Below are positions 61,580 through 64,000 of a DNA stretch of 64,000 nt, piece by piece. The notes below the pieces were generated by a model. The model did no database searches and was not told where the DNA came from. It was given only the letters and a program-made list of their open reading frames with translations. Positions within the stretch are counted from its first letter, which is position 1; each line of letters starts with the position of its first letter. This stretch comes from Bacillus haynesii. Lineage in GTDB: Bacteria > Bacillota > Bacilli > Bacillales > Bacillaceae. A program made the position numbers and the translations under genes. The stretch spans positions 186,001-250,000 of the forward strand of contig NZ_MRBL01000007.1 in the NCBI RefSeq assembly GCF_001969855.1. The letters are read 5' to 3'.

Positions 61580-62486
61580 TGAAATGGCTTTTCATCTGCC
61601 GCCATACTTGACGGAAATCCGGGAGATCCAAGAAATTATCACGGCCGAAGCGCCCGAATTTGAGAAGCAAAATCAAGAGATTTTCGATATGACGGACCAG
61701 CTTTTCGTCACAACGGCGACATGGGGGCTGGACAGGTGGGAAAAAATTTTGAATGTCAGACGCGAGGCTTCGGACGGCGTCGATATTCGAAGGGCCCGTC
61801 TGTTAACCAAGATGTCCAATATTCCGCCGATTACAAGCCGCTCGATCGAGCGCGCGGTCAATGCTTTTTTAAAACAGCCGTCCGCCTCCGTCAGGCTGAC
61901 GGCCGGACGTTATCATTTTTTGCTGAGCGTAAACGGAGAGGATCTGCAGTTTATACCTTCGATCATTCAAACCGTCAATCATATGAAGCCCGCCCATTTG
62001 GCTTATACATTCCGGGGCGGGTTTCATTATGAATGTCGGCCACCGAAAAGCGTTCATAACAGGCTCGTTTTAAGAAGCAAAAACGGCTTTTTCGGTACGA
62101 TACCGGTCTATTTGGACGGACAGTATCTGCTTGATGAGTCATTCTACTTGAACGGTTTTCGAGAAATCGACGGTCTGCCCCGCAGGTTTAAACAGCAGCT
62201 CACACTGCGCCACAAGAAGCGGCAATACATTCGGTCCGCCTCCAGCTTTACGATCAAGGCGGCCGCTGAAAACCGGCGGAAACAGCAAACAAGAGCAGGC
62301 ATGAAAACCGGCATTACCAATCAAAACAACAAGGTCCAATCTTTCAAAATCAGCTGCAAATGCGAGCATGAATTTAAGCAAGCAGGCGCACTTGAAATGA
62401 GAGAGAAGTGGTGGACGCTAAACGGCGCATTTTTGCTCGATGGTACAAAGCAGCTGGCAGCAGCGGCGCAAAAAATCGCATTGTAA
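61566..62486 (+). CDS. xkdU: Baseplate/tail protein XkdU with C-terminal extension
   Basis: A 306-residue protein from TTG 61566, 7 bases after AGGTGA and overlapping xkdT. The first about 190 residues are the YmfQ/DUF2313 domain (YLTEIREIQEIITAEAPEFE, TTATWGLDRWEKILNVRREA). PBSX XkdU is about 190 residues, so about 110 basic residues are extra here (RFKQQLTLRHKKRQYIRSAS, FKISCKCEHEFKQAGALEMR). The extension may be a variable fibre-attachment part. Confidence 0.87.
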   Translation: MSKIDEMAFHLPPYLTEIREIQEIITAEAPEFEKQNQEIFDMTDQLFVTTATWGLDRWEKILNVRREASDGVDIRRARLLTKMSNIPPITSRSIERAVNAFLKQPSASVRLTAGRYHFLLSVNGEDLQFIPSIIQTVNHMKPAHLAYTFRGGFHYECRPPKSVHNRLVLRSKNGFFGTIPVYLDGQYLLDESFYLNGFREIDGLPRRFKQQLTLRHKKRQYIRSASSFTIKAAAENRRKQQTRAGMKTGITNQNNKVQSFKISCKCEHEFKQAGALEMREKWWTLNGAFLLDGTKQLAAAAQKIAL

Positions 62487-62499
62487 AGGAGAAATCAAA

Positions 62500-62886
62500 A
62501 TGGCACAACAATTAACAGTGACAACGCTTTATGCGAGACAGCAAATGGCAAAAGCACGGGCTGAGGGCGGCAAGCTCACCAAAATCACAAAAATGGCTTT
62601 CGGAAACGGAGGTACAAACGATAAAGGCGAACCCGTTCCTCTACAGGGCAACGAACAGGCGCTGAAAAACGAACTCCTGCAAAAGGACATCGACGGCTTT
62701 GTCTTCATGGAACCGGCGAAAGTCCGCTATACATGTACATTGGCAGAAAGCGAACTGGCAGGGGAAACGATCAACGAGCTCGCCCTTGTCGATGAAGCCG
62801 GAAAATTCACCGCGGTCAGAACGATGACAGACAAGCAAAAAGACGGCGACATCGAGTTCGTCTTTGAAATCGACGACATTTATTAA
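62500..62886 (+). CDS. Phage tail-collar type protein
   Basis: A 128-residue protein; ATG 62500 follows AAAGGAGAAATC. The phrase KLTKITKMAFGNGGTNDKGE and FTAVRTMTDKQKDGDIEFVF are typical of the tail-collar/fibre-chaperone-like family (DUF3751 or phage-tail-fibre N-terminal type). It probably links the baseplate to the fibre encoded next. Confidence 0.8.
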   Translation: MAQQLTVTTLYARQQMAKARAEGGKLTKITKMAFGNGGTNDKGEPVPLQGNEQALKNELLQKDIDGFVFMEPAKVRYTCTLAESELAGETINELALVDEAGKFTAVRTMTDKQKDGDIEFVFEIDDIY

Positions 62887-62901
62887 AGGAGCTGAAACAA
62901 G

Positions 62902-64000
62902 GTGGACATCCAAAAACCGAGACGCTTTGAAACAACAGACCGCGCTCATGCCGACTTGTTTAACGAAGCGATAGATCAGCTGAATGTGAACGACGAACGG
63001 ATTGCAAAGCGGGCTGAGGAAGCTGAAGAAAGGGCTAAAACGTATACTGATGCCCATGCAACAAAAAAAAATAATCCGCATGCAGTAACAAAGTCCCAGG
63101 TGGGATTAAGTAATGTGATCAATGAAAAACAAGCGACAAAAGCAGAGTTTGATTCACATAATAACGATAATGAAAGGCACATCACAGCAAGTGAACGAAG
63201 GAAATGGGACGGCAGCCAGATTTTTAATATTACTTCAGAGAATGGCCAGGGTAAAGTGTATATTGGTTTAGAAGATGACTTTCACGAGGTTCTCCCCAAA
63301 TATACAGGGTTAATCCATTTCACGGCAGCAGGCGGTGCTTCAAACAGCCCTGGAAACGCGGTGCGGGGAATTTGGACATGTAATGCCACCGGTGAGTACG
63401 GACAAGTTATAGCGTTTGACAACGCTAATAGAACGTACAGGAAGACAGTGGCCGACGGAAAGTGGTCGGACTGGATAGAGCTAGCATCAGCTGCTGATGC
63501 ACAGTTGTATAAAATCACAGGAGATAACGGTCGACGTACAAAATTGGCCGACGGAACGGATTTGTTAACGCTGCCGACAGGTTTTTATTATGCTACGGGC
63601 CATGTTGTTCAAAACAACCCTGTAGAAAACGACAGTTCCTGGTTCAATTACGATGTGATTGAAACTGGTGCCGGAAGAAAGACCATCCATGCGTGGCGGA
63701 GCTACGATAATACATTATGGCATGGAACTGTTCATACCGACGGTGTATTTAAAGGATGGAAACGCATTATAACCGACGTTGATTTTACAACGATGAAATG
63801 GTATGACTTGACGCTGATAAACGGAAATAAAGCGGGCGGAAGAAAGCCGCAATACGCTATATGGGGAAATCAAGTGTTTACCCGCGGGGAAGTAGTATCT
63901 CCAGATTTTGCGAGTGTTTTTGCCATTCTTCCGGCGGACGCAAGGCCTTCTACGCAAAAATCGATGGCCGCAACCCTATTTGGAACGACCGGGACATCAA
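62902..64000 (+). CDS. xkdV: Tail fibre protein XkdV-like (3' end outside window)
   Basis: An open frame from GTG 62902, 10 bases after AAAGGAG, runs to the end of the window (366 codons). The start MDIQKPRRFETTDRAHADLF, then NNPHAVTKSQVGLSNV and FDSHNNDNERHITASERRKW, matches XkdV-type fibre shafts. From residue about 120 there is a beta-rich region with a repeated pattern (GLIHFTAAGGASNSPGNAV, GFYYATGHVVQNNPVEN; each with a W-containing close such as GKWSDWIEL and GWKRIITD). It determines binding to target cells. Confidence 0.88.
   Translation, partial: MDIQKPRRFETTDRAHADLFNEAIDQLNVNDERIAKRAEEAEERAKTYTDAHATKKNNPHAVTKSQVGLSNVINEKQATKAEFDSHNNDNERHITASERRKWDGSQIFNITSENGQGKVYIGLEDDFHEVLPKYTGLIHFTAAGGASNSPGNAVRGIWTCNATGEYGQVIAFDNANRTYRKTVADGKWSDWIELASAADAQLYKITGDNGRRTKLADGTDLLTLPTGFYYATGHVVQNNPVENDSSWFNYDVIETGAGRKTIHAWRSYDNTLWHGTVHTDGVFKGWKRIITDVDFTTMKWYDLTLINGNKAGGRKPQYAIWGNQVFTRGEVVSPDFASVFAILPADARPSTQKSMAATLFGTTGTS

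Noticed and set aside
38419-64000. Integrase gene or attachment sites for the prophage
   Set aside because: No integrase gene or flanking direct repeat is visible; PBSX-type elements are resident and defective.
1-64000. CRISPR array, transposase or insertion sequence
   Set aside because: No regularly spaced direct repeats, cas genes, transposase motifs or terminal repeats were noticed.

Overview
The window reads as a chromosomal segment of a Bacillus, most likely the Bacillus licheniformis group. The basis is gene-by-gene resemblance to Bacillus subtilis families (AbnA, Maa, CysJI/CysL, IseA, YocH, LmrA/LmrB, YezG/LXG, YjqB), Bacillus-type ribosome binding sites (aaaggagg-like) and a PBSX-type prophage in PBSX gene order. 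No search could be run, so the species is an inference.

Left part (1-16.2 kb). The window opens inside a beta-lactamase-like serine hydrolase. A lone SUKH-type immunity gene follows, overlapping what looks like the tail of a lost toxin gene. A secreted GH43 arabinanase (abnA) lies on the minus strand. From 3.2 to 16.2 kb there is a carbohydrate cluster that looks accessory. It holds a GH3 glycosidase overlapping a LysR regulator, then a likely operon of a membrane-anchored GH3 with permuted domain order, a second copy of the first GH3, a GtrA-like membrane protein, a family-2 glycosyltransferase, a UDP-galactopyranose mutase and a ROK sugar kinase. The operon ends at a strong terminator. The mix of galactofuranose/polyprenyl-sugar genes with three GH3 enzymes suggests that one glycan is both built and recycled, but its identity is not known.

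Middle part (16.2-38.3 kb). A type I toxin-antitoxin locus (25-residue TxpA/BsrE-class peptide with a convergent antisense RNA) sits beside a tRNA-Val(GAC) gene. Next come maltose acetyltransferase; an AraC/isomerase/oxidoreductase/transporter set resembling yfiF-yfiH-yfiI-yfiG, probably for inositol-like sugars; sulfite reductase cysJI with divergent cysL; a LysR/EamA divergent pair; a VOC protein; the WalRK-type cell-wall genes iseA and yocH; and an lmrAB-like drug-resistance pair with a recognisable LmrA/QdoR operator. An LXG nuclease toxin with its YezG-type immunity gene lies just before the prophage.

Right part (38.4-64 kb). This is a PBSX-like defective prophage: yjqB, xkdA, the Xre repressor with a cluster of GATAC...GTATC operators, early genes (HTH protein, xkdB, xkdC, several very small genes, xtrA), sigma-like xpf, then one long late operon (xtmA, xtmB, xkdE to xkdV). 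The late operon encodes terminase, portal, capsid, contractile tail with sheath and tube, tail chaperones joined by a -1 frameshift signal, tape measure with a lysozyme-like domain, baseplate and tail fibre. The window ends inside the fibre gene, so lysis genes are not seen. Internal hairpins with T-runs in the late operon may tune the relative amounts of tail proteins.
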